A stretch of DNA of 64,000 nt from Mariniblastus sp. (GCA_029251085.1 JAQXDZ010000008.1:1-64000); one strand, 5' to 3'. Counted from the stretch's first letter, positions 1 through 9,364 are shown. Program-made: numbers and translations. Notes: generated by a model from the sequence alone, not told the origin.

Positions 1-151
1 GCTGCAAAATCATTCCCTCACTGAACACATTGGGTAGAACAATGTCAGCGGATGCGGTCGTTGGAATGCAGGTGCACGCTAATAGAAACACAGCGCAGGC
101 AAATTTGCCGATGCTTCTATTGTGAGAGACATTCAGGGGATTTTTATTCAT
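1..151 (-). CDS. Sialate O-acetylesterase-like protein, N-terminus only (cut by window edge)
   Basis: Only the first 50 codons lie in the window; the gene runs off the left edge. The start is an ATG at 151, preceded by a GGAAC element about seven bases upstream. The protein opens with a polar stretch, then a hydrophobic core (FACAVFLLACTC) and a TASA cleavage-type site near residue 35, so it is exported. The mature part begins DIVLPNVFSEGMILQ, which closely matches the opening strand of the sialate O-acetylesterase family (usual form LPxxFSDxMVLQR). Family enzymes remove acetyl groups from sialic acids or, in planctomycetes, probably from polysaccharides. The catalytic SGNH residues are outside the window, so activity cannot be judged. 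Confidence 0.75.
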   Translation of the reverse strand, partial: MNKNPLNVSHNRSIGKFACAVFLLACTCIPTTASADIVLPNVFSEGMILQ

Positions 152-213
152 CTTCGTTCCGTGGAAAAACGTTTGCCCAGCGGCGCCGGAGTTTAATGGT
201 ATGTAGACAAAAA

Positions 214-594
214 CTAGATGTTTTGAGCTGTGAGAAAATTGGATAAAAGCTCATAAGTTTTTGGTGTGTCAAGCGTTGCTTTCCCGAATCCTGGGTTCGC
301 ACCTGCAGCAACCGCAGCGTCCTGAGCTTCCTGGTAATCGGAAATGATCATCGCAGGTGTGCTCTCGGTCTGCGGATTGGATTTTAGCTCATGAAGGATG
401 GCCATTCCTTCAGACCGGTCCAGATCCATTAGTCGATTAATCAAGATTAGATCGTATGGTTGATCGAGAGCGCTCTGAATTGCGTCGTCGAATAAGTCAG
501 CTCGATGGATTTCAATGTTGTAAATTTTTGAGAGTACGAAACTGATCCGTTGGAAATCAAAATCGCATTGGCCAACAATGAGTAATTTTTGCAT
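214..594 (-). CDS. Degenerate response-regulator receiver domain protein
   Basis: A stand-alone protein of 126 residues with the length and alternating beta/alpha pattern of a CheY-like receiver and no output domain. The N-terminal strand is LLIVGQC, where normal receivers have an acidic pair (LIVDDD). The phosphoacceptor position after strand 3 reads LILINRLMD, with Asn53 in place of Asp. The switch residue region (MIISD) and the conserved lysine (GFGKATL) remain recognisable. Loss of the acidic pair and of the acceptor Asp suggests a pseudo-receiver that cannot be phosphorylated in the usual way. It lies downstream of the isomerase gene on the same strand with a 99-base gap, so shared transcription is possible but not shown. 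Confidence 0.75.
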   Translation of the reverse strand: MQKLLIVGQCDFDFQRISFVLSKIYNIEIHRADLFDDAIQSALDQPYDLILINRLMDLDRSEGMAILHELKSNPQTESTPAMIISDYQEAQDAAVAAGANPGFGKATLDTPKTYELLSNFLTAQNI

Positions 595-693
595 GAGCTT
601 GCCGATGTGTGGTCTGAGAAAAAAAGAGATTTGCCTGATGTGCGGCGGAGTGTACCAATTGGCACGGAGTCAATCGTGGTGGGTGACTCCAGC

Positions 694-1569
694 TCAAACT
701 GTGCAGATGGTAATTCCTTGTTTGAGCGACTCTAGCGGGTTGGAGCGTGAAGGTATAAATTCCTGCCCGACAAAGCCAGAGTAGCCGGTATCCCGAATTG
801 CCCGCATGATCGCAGGATAAAAAAGCTCCTGTGATTCGTCGATCTCATTTCGTCCGGGGACTCCACCAGTGTGGTAATGGCTAATGTAACGATGCGATTT
901 CGTAATGGTGCCAATGACATCGCCTTCCATGACTTGCATGTGATAGATGTCATAGAGCAGTTTGAAATTATCGCTCTCAATGAGATCGCATAATGCGATT
1001 CCCCAGGCACTGCGATCGCACATATAGTCTTCGTGGTCAATCTTGCTGTTCAGCAATTCCATTGTTAGCGTGACGCCCAGTTTTTCACAAAGCGGTAAGA
1101 TTCGTTTTAAGCCATCGGCGCAATGTTGAAGGCCTTCTTCGTCACTCATCCCGTCTCGATTGCCAGAAAAACAAATTACATTCTTGGCCCCTGCGTGAAA
1201 GGCGTCTGTGATTTGTTCACGATAGGCGGCTTCAAGAACGTCGTGGTATTGTGGGCGATTCCAAGCGAGAGGGATTCCACCAACCTCTTTCCCGTCAGCG
1301 GCCATGGCAGTCGGGAACGTGACCATCGCACATTGCATGTCAAACTGATGAAGGGTGCCAATTTGTTGCGGCGTCAGTAATTCAACCGATTGAAGTCCAA
1401 ATTGCTTTCCTTCACGGCAAAGATCTTCGAGCGGCAAGGAGTCATAGCACCATTGGCAAACCGAGTGGCGGATATAATTTGCATCGCCGGTACTCGCTGG
1501 TTCATCAGACTCTAATCTTGCAGCGATAGGTGAGATGAAACATTCCGCTGATTTTAATTCGTTATGCAT
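694..1569 (-). CDS. Hydroxypyruvate isomerase-like TIM-barrel protein
   Basis: A 291-residue protein of the xylose-isomerase-like TIM-barrel superfamily. Motifs fit the Hyi branch: MELLNSK in the middle, where Hyi proteins carry a catalytic and metal-binding Glu; DIYHMQ, with the metal-ligand Asp and His; GVPGRNEID, close to the usual PGRxExD; and FVGQEF near the end, supplying the last acidic ligand. Hyi enzymes interconvert hydroxypyruvate and tartronate semialdehyde, but members of this branch are often misassigned and may act on other small sugars. No signal peptide is visible, so it is cytosolic. It starts 32 bases after the rimK stop on the same strand, suggesting co-transcription, although no functional link to RimK is obvious. 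Confidence 0.85.
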   Translation of the reverse strand: MHNELKSAECFISPIAARLESDEPASTGDANYIRHSVCQWCYDSLPLEDLCREGKQFGLQSVELLTPQQIGTLHQFDMQCAMVTFPTAMAADGKEVGGIPLAWNRPQYHDVLEAAYREQITDAFHAGAKNVICFSGNRDGMSDEEGLQHCADGLKRILPLCEKLGVTLTMELLNSKIDHEDYMCDRSAWGIALCDLIESDNFKLLYDIYHMQVMEGDVIGTITKSHRYISHYHTGGVPGRNEIDESQELFYPAIMRAIRDTGYSGFVGQEFIPSRSNPLESLKQGITICTV

Positions 1570-1601
1570 GGCTCTATTTGGATCTCGAAATGAAGTTAGG
1601 G

Positions 1602-2801
1602 TCAGGGCGATTCCGATTGGGAATCGGGCGGAAGCTTTTGGAGCACCGGGCGGCGATTTCGTCGTGTTTTCTTTGGGACAAGTTCCCGCATGGATTCAAG
1701 CTTTCCAAAACAAAGGAGGCGATCCTCTGGTTCCAGCGTCCGATCCGATCTGGGGTTGGGAATAACCTTTCCGTCACGATACAGCGTCAGTGCATTAATG
1801 TCACGATCCTCGAAGCCCGAGGCATTGATTCCTTGACCAATATACTTAGAACCGTCAGGAATGTGTATTTCGGTAACTCCATAACCACGGCTGACGGTTA
1901 GTCGCTGTCTCAGGTCAATTTCGGGAAAGTCGACTTGCGCGGCGATATAGTCGATGATGGCGCCGGCGATGTCTAGCTGCAAGCAATTCTCGATCCCTTC
2001 GAGCCCCGGAGATGAATTGATCTCTAAGATCTGAGGCCCGTCGGCTCCTTCGAGCATGTCGACCCCAGCGACGCGGAGGCCAAGGATCTGGGTCGCACGG
2101 ACCGCCGTTTCGCAATAGTTTTCGTCGAGGATTACTCGTTCGGTTTTGGCGCCTCGGTGAACGTTACTTCTGAATTCTTGCCCCTGGGCAACCCGTCGCA
2201 TGGCTCCGATCACCTGATCGCCTACTACAAATGCACGAATGTCTCTTCCCTTGCTTTCGGAAACGAACTTTTGAATGAGGACGCTTTGCTTTTGGCTTTG
2301 TAACAGTTCAATGATACCCTCTGCTGATTGCTGGGTTTCTGCCAGGAGGACTCCAATTCCTTGCGTGCCTTCCAGGAGTTTAATAATAACGGGAGCTCCG
2401 CCAACCCTTTCGATCGCTGGGAGAACATCTTTTTTGTCTCGCACGAAAGTTGTTTCGGGGATACCAATTTGATGTCGGCTTAGAATTTGGAGGCATCTCA
2501 ATTTATCTCGAGAGTTTGTCACTCCAGCCGCGGTGTTGGTGCAGAAGATATCCATCTGTTCAAACTGACGCAGGACTGCTGTGCCAAAGTAGGTAATCGA
2601 GGCACCAATTCTCGGGAGTACAGCATCGTAATCAGGGATTGGTTTTTGACGATAAAAAAGACCTGGATTGCCTGCTGCGACGTCGATTGAAAACTTAAGC
2701 GTGTTGAGAACCTTGCAGGCATGCCCGCGATTGATTGCGGCCTCGACTAGCCGGCGGGTGGAATAGCAATTCGGACTGGTGGAAAGGATACCTAGTTTCA
2801 T
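1602..2801 (-). CDS. rimK: RimK-type ATP-grasp ligase with C-terminal TrkA-C domain
   Basis: The protein has 399 residues; classical RimK has about 300. Residues 1-95 form the RimK N-terminal domain (MKLGILSTSPNCYSTRRLVE). Residues 95-290 are the ATP-grasp core, with VIIKLLEGTQGIGV, LIQKFVSESKGRDIRAFVVG and the metal and nucleotide motif ILEINSSPGLEGIE. RimK adds glutamates to the C-terminus of ribosomal protein S6 or makes poly-glutamate. After a linker, residues about 300-375 resemble a TrkA-C/RCK-C regulatory domain (GYGVTEIHIPDGSKYIGQ, then LEPEDRLLCFG). A short basic, proline-containing tail ends the protein. The protease-like partner gene ends two bases upstream, so the two are surely co-transcribed. 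The RCK-C domain suggests control by a bound nucleotide or ion, which is inference. Confidence 0.9.
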   Translation of the reverse strand: MKLGILSTSPNCYSTRRLVEAAINRGHACKVLNTLKFSIDVAAGNPGLFYRQKPIPDYDAVLPRIGASITYFGTAVLRQFEQMDIFCTNTAAGVTNSRDKLRCLQILSRHQIGIPETTFVRDKKDVLPAIERVGGAPVIIKLLEGTQGIGVLLAETQQSAEGIIELLQSQKQSVLIQKFVSESKGRDIRAFVVGDQVIGAMRRVAQGQEFRSNVHRGAKTERVILDENYCETAVRATQILGLRVAGVDMLEGADGPQILEINSSPGLEGIENCLQLDIAGAIIDYIAAQVDFPEIDLRQRLTVSRGYGVTEIHIPDGSKYIGQGINASGFEDRDINALTLYRDGKVIPNPRSDRTLEPEDRLLCFGKLESMRELVPKKTRRNRRPVLQKLPPDSQSESP

Positions 2802-2803
2802 AG

Positions 2804-3271
2804 TTAGCTCTTATTAGTTTTCTTTTTTCGTTTGGGCTTGCCACCATAGAATGATCGTCCTGCATCGACGATGAATTTTCCGCGAAATGCCTCTCGCCCC
2901 AGTAACATCCGAAATCCCATTTCTGAGCGATTTGCGAGCGTCAATTCAACTGGCCAAACTTCACCAAGTAAAGATACCGCGCTTGAAATCACTGGACGAT
3001 TCGTTGTTTTTCCCGACGAGCTTCTTACCATTCGAAATTCTTCGATTTTTGCTTGTACTGAAACGAACCGTTCGGGGAACCGATGATACGGGTGTATTTT
3101 GAATCGAGCGTATGGAAGTCCATCCAGTTCGAATTCCTCTACTTCCGTTGCGTGCAGCGATGAGGAGCGCGCTCCGGTATCGACTTTTGCTTTAATTCGT
3201 TTGATTCCGAGGTCTGGTAGGCCGACCCATTCGCGCCAGCCAATAATCGGTAAATTGGTTTGATGGTTCAC
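2804..3271 (-). CDS. RimK-associated retropepsin-like protease (RimB / PF05618 type)
   Basis: A 155-residue cytosolic protein of the family formerly called ATP-dependent zinc protease (DUF785). It opens with IIGWREWVGLPDLGIKRIKAK and has the aspartic-protease-like signature VDTGARSSSLHA, with Asp31 as the likely catalytic residue. The C-terminal part (LLGREAFRGKFIVDAGRSFY) is also typical. In other bacteria this family is encoded beside rimK and trims the glutamates that RimK adds to S6. Here it is the first gene of the pair, ending two bases before the rimK start. It ends in a lysine-rich tail (KPKRKKKTNKS). It is divergent from the sugar-nucleotide gene at 3533; the 260 bases between them must hold both promoters. 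Confidence 0.88.
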   Translation of the reverse strand: MNHQTNLPIIGWREWVGLPDLGIKRIKAKVDTGARSSSLHATEVEEFELDGLPYARFKIHPYHRFPERFVSVQAKIEEFRMVRSSSGKTTNRPVISSAVSLLGEVWPVELTLANRSEMGFRMLLGREAFRGKFIVDAGRSFYGGKPKRKKKTNKS

Positions 3272-3532
3272 GTTAATTCAGTTTCTTCAGGTGCATTAAT
3301 AAGCTGCTTAAATACTAGTCTTTTTTATGTTTTTTTCGACCATCATTTGCGGATTTCATCAATCTGACTCACGGAATTTTTAACAAATTTCAGGTTTAAT
3401 AATAAAATGAGGGGGTCTGATTCACAACGCTCCGGAATGGTAAACTGGCGGCGGAAAGATGGTGTGCCGGTTTCGTGGCGTCCGCTTCGCTGAGGGGGTG
3501 GTAGTGTCGGTTTTATTTGAAGGCAAGTGAAA

Positions 3533-4501
3533 ATGATCAAGCGGATTTTAATTGCTGGTGGCGCTGGGTTTTTAGGATCTCATTTGTGTGAGCGTCTGGT
3601 AGAAGACGGGCACGATGTCATTTGCCTCGATAATTTTTTTACAAGCCAAAAATCCAATGTTGCTCATTTATTGAATCGGGCTAATTTCGAGCTCATTCGT
3701 CACGACGTAGTGGATCCAATTCTGTTGGAGGTCGATGAGATTTACAATCTTGCATGCCCTGCCGCGCCGGGGCACTATCAATACAACCCGATTAAGACGA
3801 TGAAGATATCGATCCTCGGTTCGATTAATTTGCTTGGGATGGCAAAGCGGTGCAACGCAAAAATTTTCCAGGCTTCGACGAGTGAAGTTTATGGTGATCC
3901 AGAAGTTCATCCGCAGCCTGAATCCTATCGAGGATGCGTAAACCCGATTGGTTTGCGAGCTTGTTATGATGAAGGGAAACGAGCAGCGGAAACACTTTTC
4001 TTTGATTATCATCGAATGAATAAGACGAACATTCGAGTCGCTAGAATCTTTAATACATACGGACCACGAATGCATCCCTTCGACGGTCGCGTGGTAAGCA
4101 ACTTTATCAGACAGGCGTTAAGCGGTCAGGATATCACGATTTTTGGAGATGGAAGTCAAACTCGTTCCTTCTGTTATCGGGACGACCTGGTCGAAGGCTT
4201 CATTCGCCTAATGGAAGCGCCTAATGAAGTTGTAGGTCCAATCAATCTTGGTAATCCAGGCGAGTACACCATTAAGCAATTGGCTGAACTCACAATCGAA
4301 ATGGTCGGCAACGACAATAAGATTATTTATGAACCGCTTCCACCGGACGATCCGACTCGGCGGCAACCCGACATCACGTTGGCTCGTAAATATCTAGATT
4401 GGGAACCCACCGTTTCGCTGCGGGACGGTCTGTCCAAGACCATCGAGTGGTTCAAGACGATTAATGCTGACGACTACCGACCGCCAACTCCTAACTTTTG
4501 A
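3533..4501 (+). CDS. UDP-glucuronate decarboxylase (UDP-xylose synthase)
   Basis: A 322-residue short-chain dehydrogenase/reductase of the UXS branch. It has the NAD-binding GGAGFLGS motif at residues 9-16, the catalytic serine region [16 protein letters not shown], and the YxxxK pair Tyr145/Lys149 within ACYDEGKR. The stretches [20 protein letters not shown] and [16 protein letters not shown] are near-diagnostic for UXS. The enzyme oxidises and decarboxylates UDP-glucuronate to UDP-xylose, a precursor for cell-surface glycans. A GTG at 3527 is possible, but the ATG at 3533 has AAGG about nine bases upstream and is preferred. One oddity is [11 protein letters not shown], where most homologues have PASPxHYxxNP. 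It is followed after 69 bases by the propeller gene. Confidence 0.93.
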   Translation: MIKRILIAGGAGFLGSHLCERLVEDGHDVICLDNFFTSQKSNVAHLLNRANFELIRHDVVDPILLEVDEIYNLACPAAPGHYQYNPIKTMKISILGSINLLGMAKRCNAKIFQASTSEVYGDPEVHPQPESYRGCVNPIGLRACYDEGKRAAETLFFDYHRMNKTNIRVARIFNTYGPRMHPFDGRVVSNFIRQALSGQDITIFGDGSQTRSFCYRDDLVEGFIRLMEAPNEVVGPINLGNPGEYTIKQLAELTIEMVGNDNKIIYEPLPPDDPTRRQPDITLARKYLDWEPTVSLRDGLSKTIEWFKTINADDYRPPTPNF

Positions 4502-4570
4502 TTTGCTTGGATGGTTGGCGTTGCAATCGCTTGGTTTCACTTTTAAACAAAAATAATTAGAGGATCGACG

Positions 4571-5923
4571 ATGTTAAATCAGTGGGATCGAGTCCAACTC
4601 TCAGGAGTTTTTAATTCTGCAATTCTGAAGATTGTTTGCTTCGCTGGTTTGACCTTATTGGCAGGATATTTATCTGCTGATGACTGGACTCAATGGCGGG
4701 GGAACAACCGCGATGGAGTGTGGCATGAAACTGGTGTGATTACTTCGTTTGAAAAATCAGACTTAGAGCCTCGCTGGCGGAGGCCAATTGGTACAGGGTA
4801 TTCCAGTCCGACTGTTGCTAAAGGCAAGGTTCTGTTGATGGACTTTGATGAAGCCAAGCAAGATGAATCGGTCCGATGTTTTGACGTAAAAACTGGAGAT
4901 GCGCTTTGGAGTCACACTTACCATTCTGAATACCGAATCAGTTATACCGCTGGTCCCAGATCTGCCGTCACAATTGTTGGAGATCGAGCATTTTGTCTAG
5001 GTGCGATGGGGCGATTACATTGCCTCAATCTTAATGACGGGACTGTCTTGTGGGAGAAAGATCTGGACAGCATCTACCAGGTCTCTGCTGACCGCCGAAT
5101 GCCAATTTGGGGGATCGCTTCGAGTCCCATTGCCGTTGGGAAAAATTTGATCATTCAACTTGGAGCAAAAGAGGCCTCAGTCGTGGCCTTTAATCAAGAG
5201 ACGGGTGACGAGGTTTGGCGGTCGTTGAAAGATCGCGGGCAATACTCCTCGCCGGTGCTCGTCAAGCAAAATGGGACGGATGTTTTGGTTTGCTGGACGG
5301 GAGATGGGGTTGCCGGCTTGAACCCGGGCACTGGGGTTCCTTATTGGCAACATCCGTTCAAACCGACGCGAATGCCGATTGGAGTGGCGACTCCGGTCGT
5401 CAATGGAAATAAAATTTTCCTGACTTCTTTTTATGACGGGGCAATGATGCTTGAGATGTCAGAGACATCGATGGAAGTGAAGCAACTGTGGCATTTGATT
5501 GGCCCCAACGAGAGGAAAACTGCAGCTCTGCATTCGATTATCAGTACGCCAATCTGGATGGGTGACTACATCTACGGTGTGGATAGTTATGGCGAGCTTC
5601 GCTGTCTTAGAGCCAGCGATGGGGAGCGGGTTTGGGAGGACTTAACTGCGGTGGAACGTCAGCGTTGGGCGACGATTCATTTTGTTGCCAATGGTTCCAA
5701 TACTTGGATGCTTAATGAGCAGGGCGAGCTGATGATTGGAAAACTTACGCGAGATGGGCTTGAAGTCACTTCACGTGAAACCATTCTGACGCCAGATCAA
5801 ATGAGAACTCCTAACCGGAAAGGCGGGGTGTGTTGGTCTCATCCGGCGTTTGCAAATCGATGCGTTTTTCTTCGCAATGATCGTGAGTTGATTTGTATTG
5901 ACCTTGCTGCTCAAAAAAAGTAG
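4571..5923 (+). CDS. Exported PQQ-like beta-propeller repeat protein
   Basis: A 450-residue protein with an N-terminal hydrophobic segment (ILKIVCFAGLTLLAGYLSAD) that acts as a signal peptide. The mature start is DDWTQWRGNNRDGVW, a hallmark of planctomycete PQQ-like repeat proteins. Blades are marked by repeated motifs such as VRCFDVKTGDALWSH, LHCLNLNDGTVLWEKD and VVAFNQETGDEVWRS, the Trp-docking pattern of BamB and quinoprotein propellers. No heme motif is present and no PQQ ligand set is obvious, so this is probably a non-enzymatic or BamB-like propeller rather than an alcohol dehydrogenase. An AGAGGA ribosome site sits five bases before the ATG. The substrate is unknown. Confidence 0.88.
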   Translation: MLNQWDRVQLSGVFNSAILKIVCFAGLTLLAGYLSADDWTQWRGNNRDGVWHETGVITSFEKSDLEPRWRRPIGTGYSSPTVAKGKVLLMDFDEAKQDESVRCFDVKTGDALWSHTYHSEYRISYTAGPRSAVTIVGDRAFCLGAMGRLHCLNLNDGTVLWEKDLDSIYQVSADRRMPIWGIASSPIAVGKNLIIQLGAKEASVVAFNQETGDEVWRSLKDRGQYSSPVLVKQNGTDVLVCWTGDGVAGLNPGTGVPYWQHPFKPTRMPIGVATPVVNGNKIFLTSFYDGAMMLEMSETSMEVKQLWHLIGPNERKTAALHSIISTPIWMGDYIYGVDSYGELRCLRASDGERVWEDLTAVERQRWATIHFVANGSNTWMLNEQGELMIGKLTRDGLEVTSRETILTPDQMRTPNRKGGVCWSHPAFANRCVFLRNDRELICIDLAAQKK

Positions 5924-5964
5924 CCGGTTGAGTTTGCGAATAGGTACTAATAAAGGAGTTGGGT

Positions 5965-7134
5965 TTGCCGGATCAATCGACTGTTTATGACTGCATCGTA
6001 GTTGGCTATGGCGGTGTAGGTAGTGCGTCACTGATGGCGGCTGCCAAAAAAGGGTGGAATGTACTGGGTATAGATCGGTTCGGTCCGGCTCATGATCGTG
6101 GCAGCTCTCACGGGCAGACCCGTATTATCCGCCGCGCTTATTTTGAGCACCCTAACTACGTCCCTTTGGCAAATCGGGCCTTCGAGATGTGGGACGATCT
6201 CAACAAGCGTCATCGCACGTCGCCTGATAAGAAGGAACTGCTGACTCAGACGGGTTTGCTTCAGATGGGTCGTAAAGATAGTGAGCTAATTCAGGGAGTG
6301 GTTGCCAGTGCTCAGGCTCATGATTTGAAGATTGAGCATTTTACGCCGGATGAAATTCGCCAGCGATTGCCGTTGTTTAAAATTCCCGATCATTTTGTCG
6401 GCGTCTTTGAACCTGGCGCAGCTTTTCTGAGGGTGGAGCTTTGTGTGGCGGCAATGATTCAGCAGGCCGTCAAGAGCGGAGCTGAGCTAAAATCAAATCA
6501 CTGCGTCGAACAGTGGGATGTTGACGAACAGGGGCTGGTAACGGTGAAAACTGACCGTGGGATATATCGAGCTCGACGGCTCGTGATTGCGGCCGGAGGT
6601 TGGAGTGAGCCGTTGCTAGGTGATTTAGATTTGGGGCTTCAGCTTCTTCATAAACAACAACAGTGGTTTCAGTTGGATCGCGTTGACCAAAAATTGGAAA
6701 GTCAGTTCCCATGTTTTCTGCTTGAGGAGGATAACGGCGACTGTTTTTATGGTTTTCCCGAAATTGACTATTTGGGGATGAAGGTTTGCGAGCACACGGG
6801 TGGAGTCCCAGTAAATTGCCCGGCTGATGTCGATCGAGGATTGGATGAGGCTCAATTAATGCGGACTCGCCAGTTCATGAGGGATCATTGTAATTATGGT
6901 AAAAGCCGATTGGTGCACCATAGTGCCTGCGTTTATACAATGTCTCCTGACGGTCATTTTTTCGTTGATCGATATCCTGGTTTTTCCAATGTCGTATTCG
7001 CAGCAGGTCTGTCCGGCCATGGATTTAAATTTGCCCCTGTGTTGGGGAGTTATCTCGTCGATTTGCTGGAAGGGAATCAAACGTCCGAATTTGATTTTCT
7101 GAAGATTGGGGACCGTGCCAGCAAAGGTGGCTAG
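5965..7134 (+). CDS. Monomeric sarcosine oxidase / N-methyl amino acid oxidase-like flavoenzyme
   Basis: A flavin-dependent amine oxidase of about 389 residues. The FAD-binding GxGxxG appears as VVGYGGVGSASL near the N-terminus. GSSHGQTRIIRRAYFEH is the strongly conserved MSOX/SolA signature. Near the C-terminus, SACVYTMSPDGHFFVD holds the cysteine that in MSOX binds FAD covalently, followed by AAGLSGHGFKFAPVLG. Family members oxidise N-methyl or secondary amino acids such as sarcosine, pipecolate or N-methyltryptophan to imines with release of peroxide. There is no ATG; the TTG at 5965 sits six bases after AAAGGAG and is preferred over the TTG at 5959, which touches it. The exact substrate cannot be read from sequence. 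Confidence 0.87.
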   Translation: MPDQSTVYDCIVVGYGGVGSASLMAAAKKGWNVLGIDRFGPAHDRGSSHGQTRIIRRAYFEHPNYVPLANRAFEMWDDLNKRHRTSPDKKELLTQTGLLQMGRKDSELIQGVVASAQAHDLKIEHFTPDEIRQRLPLFKIPDHFVGVFEPGAAFLRVELCVAAMIQQAVKSGAELKSNHCVEQWDVDEQGLVTVKTDRGIYRARRLVIAAGGWSEPLLGDLDLGLQLLHKQQQWFQLDRVDQKLESQFPCFLLEEDNGDCFYGFPEIDYLGMKVCEHTGGVPVNCPADVDRGLDEAQLMRTRQFMRDHCNYGKSRLVHHSACVYTMSPDGHFFVDRYPGFSNVVFAAGLSGHGFKFAPVLGSYLVDLLEGNQTSEFDFLKIGDRASKGG

Positions 7135-7291
7135 GTTTTGGGATTTGTTGAATTGAAGAGCGCGAGTAGTATCATGCCAATGGTTCGGAGCCGAGAGTAA
7201 GCATCGTTTGTTGTTTTGAATTCATGTCGTCCGAATTTTATTTCGGGTTGGCGAGTCAATAGAATTTACTAGATTCAGGATTGGGGTTTTC

Positions 7292-8683
7292 GTGTCGAAG
7301 GATCGGAATGTCGATGTAGTGGTGATTGGCTCGGGCCCCGGTGGAGAGGGGGCTGCGATGCAGCTTGCCAAAGCTGGAAAGCGTGTTCTGTTGGTCGAGC
7401 GATACGACCGGATTGGTGGCGGTTGTACTCACTGGGGGACGATACCGAGTAAGGCTTTGCGGTATTCTATTAACCGTTTGACTGAGGCGCTCAACAATCC
7501 GCTGTTCCAAGAGTGTGGGGTCAATGTAAAACCGAGTGTTGCGGAGTTAACGCGGGCTGCGAAGGAAGTGATTTCAAGCCAGGAAACGATGCGCCGCAAC
7601 TTCTACACTCGCAATGACGTTGAAGTGGCATTTGGACATGCTCGATTTGAGGATGCCAATACGATTTCGATCAACGAGGAAGATCGGGTCACTACTAAGA
7701 ATGTCGTGATTGCCGTTGGCTCACGCCCCTATCATCCCGAGGGAGTTGATTTCTCTCATCCCCGGATTTTTGACAGTGACACCATACTTAAGTTGGATCA
7801 TAAACCGCATTCCATTACAGTTTTGGGCGCCGGTGTGATCGGCTGTGAATACGCTTCAATGTTTCGCAACCTGTCAATCAAAATAAATCTCGTAAATAGT
7901 CGCAGTGAATTACTTGATTTCCTGGATGATGAAATCAGTGATGCCTTGAGTTATCACATGCGTGAACATGGTGTCGTCATTCGTCACAACGAGAGTTTCG
8001 AAAAAATTGAAGCGTTGGACGATGGAGTGATTGCTCACATGAAGAGCGGAAAGCACTTCAAAACCGATATTCTGTTGTGGGCTACAGGCAGAACCGGTAA
8101 CACTCAGGATTTGGGATTAGAAAAGATAGGTCTGGTGGCTGACAGTCGCGGCTATCTTGAGGTCGATGATTGTTTTCAAACGGCTTGTGAAAATGTATTT
8201 GCCGTTGGAGATGTTATCGGATTTCCTTCGCTCGCCAGTGCGGCTTACACTCAAGGTCGAGCAGCTGGAATGCGAATTCTTGGGACGGACGAAGCTCAGT
8301 GTAAGTTGGCGAGTGAGATTCCGTCGGGAATTTATACGAGTCCCGAAATTAGTTGCATTGGGAAAACAGAAAAAGAGTTGACGGAAGAAAAAGTGCCTTA
8401 TGAAATTGGAGTCGCTAATTTTAAGAGTTTAGCGCGTGCTCAAATTTTAAATCAGCGAGTTGGGATGCTGAAGCTGCTGTTCAACCGAGATACCCTCGAA
8501 ATTCTTGGGATTCACTGTTTTGGAGCAAGCGCTTCCGAGATTATTCATATCGGTCAGGCAATTATGAATCAGAAAGATGGCGCTAATACAATTAAGTATT
8601 TTACTGAAACGACATTCAATTACCCAACGATGGCGGAAGCCTATCGCGTTGCAGCGCTCAATGGATTGAATCGATTGTTTTGA
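7292..8683 (+). CDS. sthA: Soluble NAD(P) transhydrogenase
   Basis: A 463-residue flavoprotein of the disulfide reductase family. [20 protein letters not shown] is the FAD motif. The active-site stretch [17 protein letters not shown] is diagnostic for SthA: one cysteine is kept (Cys45) while the second redox cysteine of lipoamide dehydrogenases is replaced by Thr. A second Rossmann motif ([15 protein letters not shown]) binds NAD(P), and the dimerisation domain ends with [19 protein letters not shown]. The enzyme transfers hydride between NADPH and NAD in the cytosol. Translation starts at a GTG. It is the last gene of the plus-strand run, and a bidirectional-looking hairpin separates it from the convergent gene at 8756. 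Confidence 0.93.
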   Translation: MSKDRNVDVVVIGSGPGGEGAAMQLAKAGKRVLLVERYDRIGGGCTHWGTIPSKALRYSINRLTEALNNPLFQECGVNVKPSVAELTRAAKEVISSQETMRRNFYTRNDVEVAFGHARFEDANTISINEEDRVTTKNVVIAVGSRPYHPEGVDFSHPRIFDSDTILKLDHKPHSITVLGAGVIGCEYASMFRNLSIKINLVNSRSELLDFLDDEISDALSYHMREHGVVIRHNESFEKIEALDDGVIAHMKSGKHFKTDILLWATGRTGNTQDLGLEKIGLVADSRGYLEVDDCFQTACENVFAVGDVIGFPSLASAAYTQGRAAGMRILGTDEAQCKLASEIPSGIYTSPEISCIGKTEKELTEEKVPYEIGVANFKSLARAQILNQRVGMLKLLFNRDTLEILGIHCFGASASEIIHIGQAIMNQKDGANTIKYFTETTFNYPTMAEAYRVAALNGLNRLF

Positions 8684-8703
8684 GGATTGGGTGTTTCGAA
8701 CGT

Positions 8704-8733
8704 AAAAAAGCCTCTCATGAATCGAGAGGCTTT
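8704..8733 (-). terminator. Intrinsic terminator for the minus-strand genes upstream (coordinates above)
   Basis: Ten-base inverted repeat AAAGCCTCTC / GAGAGGCTTT at 8707-8716 and 8724-8733 with a seven-base loop. Read on the minus strand the stem is followed by a run of T (six A on the plus strand from 8704), so it fits termination of the transcript ending at 8756. On the plus strand the T-run is short, but the stem could also stop sthA transcription. Confidence 0.8.
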
Positions 8734-8755
8734 GGCTTGTTGTGCGGTAGTCTTT

Positions 8756-9304
8756 TTATTTAGTTGGCGCTGTGAAATCTGTTTCTTTTCGCAACCTAAG
8801 TTTGGAATGTGAAGCCCGGATGATTGGTGGTAAGGGCTGGATTTTTCTTTTTATTGTCGCTGGCTCAATGACCGTTGTAGTTTTATCGGCGTTCGATGCA
8901 GGTTCGCTAGTTTTCGCGACGGACCACTTGTAAGAACAAGTTGGGCATTCGTAAGTTTCTTTCTTCAACACCTTAATTGTTTTCGACTTGGAAGTTGTCG
9001 GTGGGTCGCATTTGTTCCAAGGCATGCGGACCGCAGGAACGCAGATGACCTTTTCCTCAACCTTGAAGCAGGTCTTTTTTTCTGTGGATGGTTTGATCTC
9101 CAACAAGCAGTCTTCACAGGCACATTCTGGACAAGCGACGCGAGAGGATTTTCGTAATCCAATTCTTTTGAGCCGACAGTTCGCATCATCACATCCACAG
9201 TCGCTCGCGGTTGGCTCAACCTCTTGAGCGGTGCTTAGGTTTGTGCCAAGAATTACAGTGGCTGTGATTGCCAAACCAATGCAAAATTTGATTCCGTATG
9301 TCAT
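8756..9304 (-). CDS. Exported Cys-rich protein of unknown function
   Basis: I do not recognise a family. The preferred ATG at 9304 gives 182 residues starting MTYGIKFCIGLAITATVILG, a clear signal peptide ending near STAQ. A longer frame to 9364 exists but would put 20 polar residues before the signal. The mature protein has clustered cysteines (DCGCDDANC, CPECACEDC and CPTC), suggesting metal binding or disulfides, followed by a basic, Ser/Thr-rich C-terminal tail (KSKTIKVLKKET, RKIQPLPPIIRASHSKLRLR). It follows the porin gene on the same strand by about 60 bases, so the two may be co-transcribed and end at the terminator at 8704. A similar Cys-rich exported protein lies at 40397-41074. Confidence 0.7.
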   Translation of the reverse strand: MTYGIKFCIGLAITATVILGTNLSTAQEVEPTASDCGCDDANCRLKRIGLRKSSRVACPECACEDCLLEIKPSTEKKTCFKVEEKVICVPAVRMPWNKCDPPTTSKSKTIKVLKKETYECPTCSYKWSVAKTSEPASNADKTTTVIEPATIKRKIQPLPPIIRASHSKLRLRKETDFTAPTK

Positions 9305-9364
9305 TTTGTTCACTTGCGTCTTGTGAGGGATAAAACAGTTGGGTCGCACACTCGAAATTGTCAA

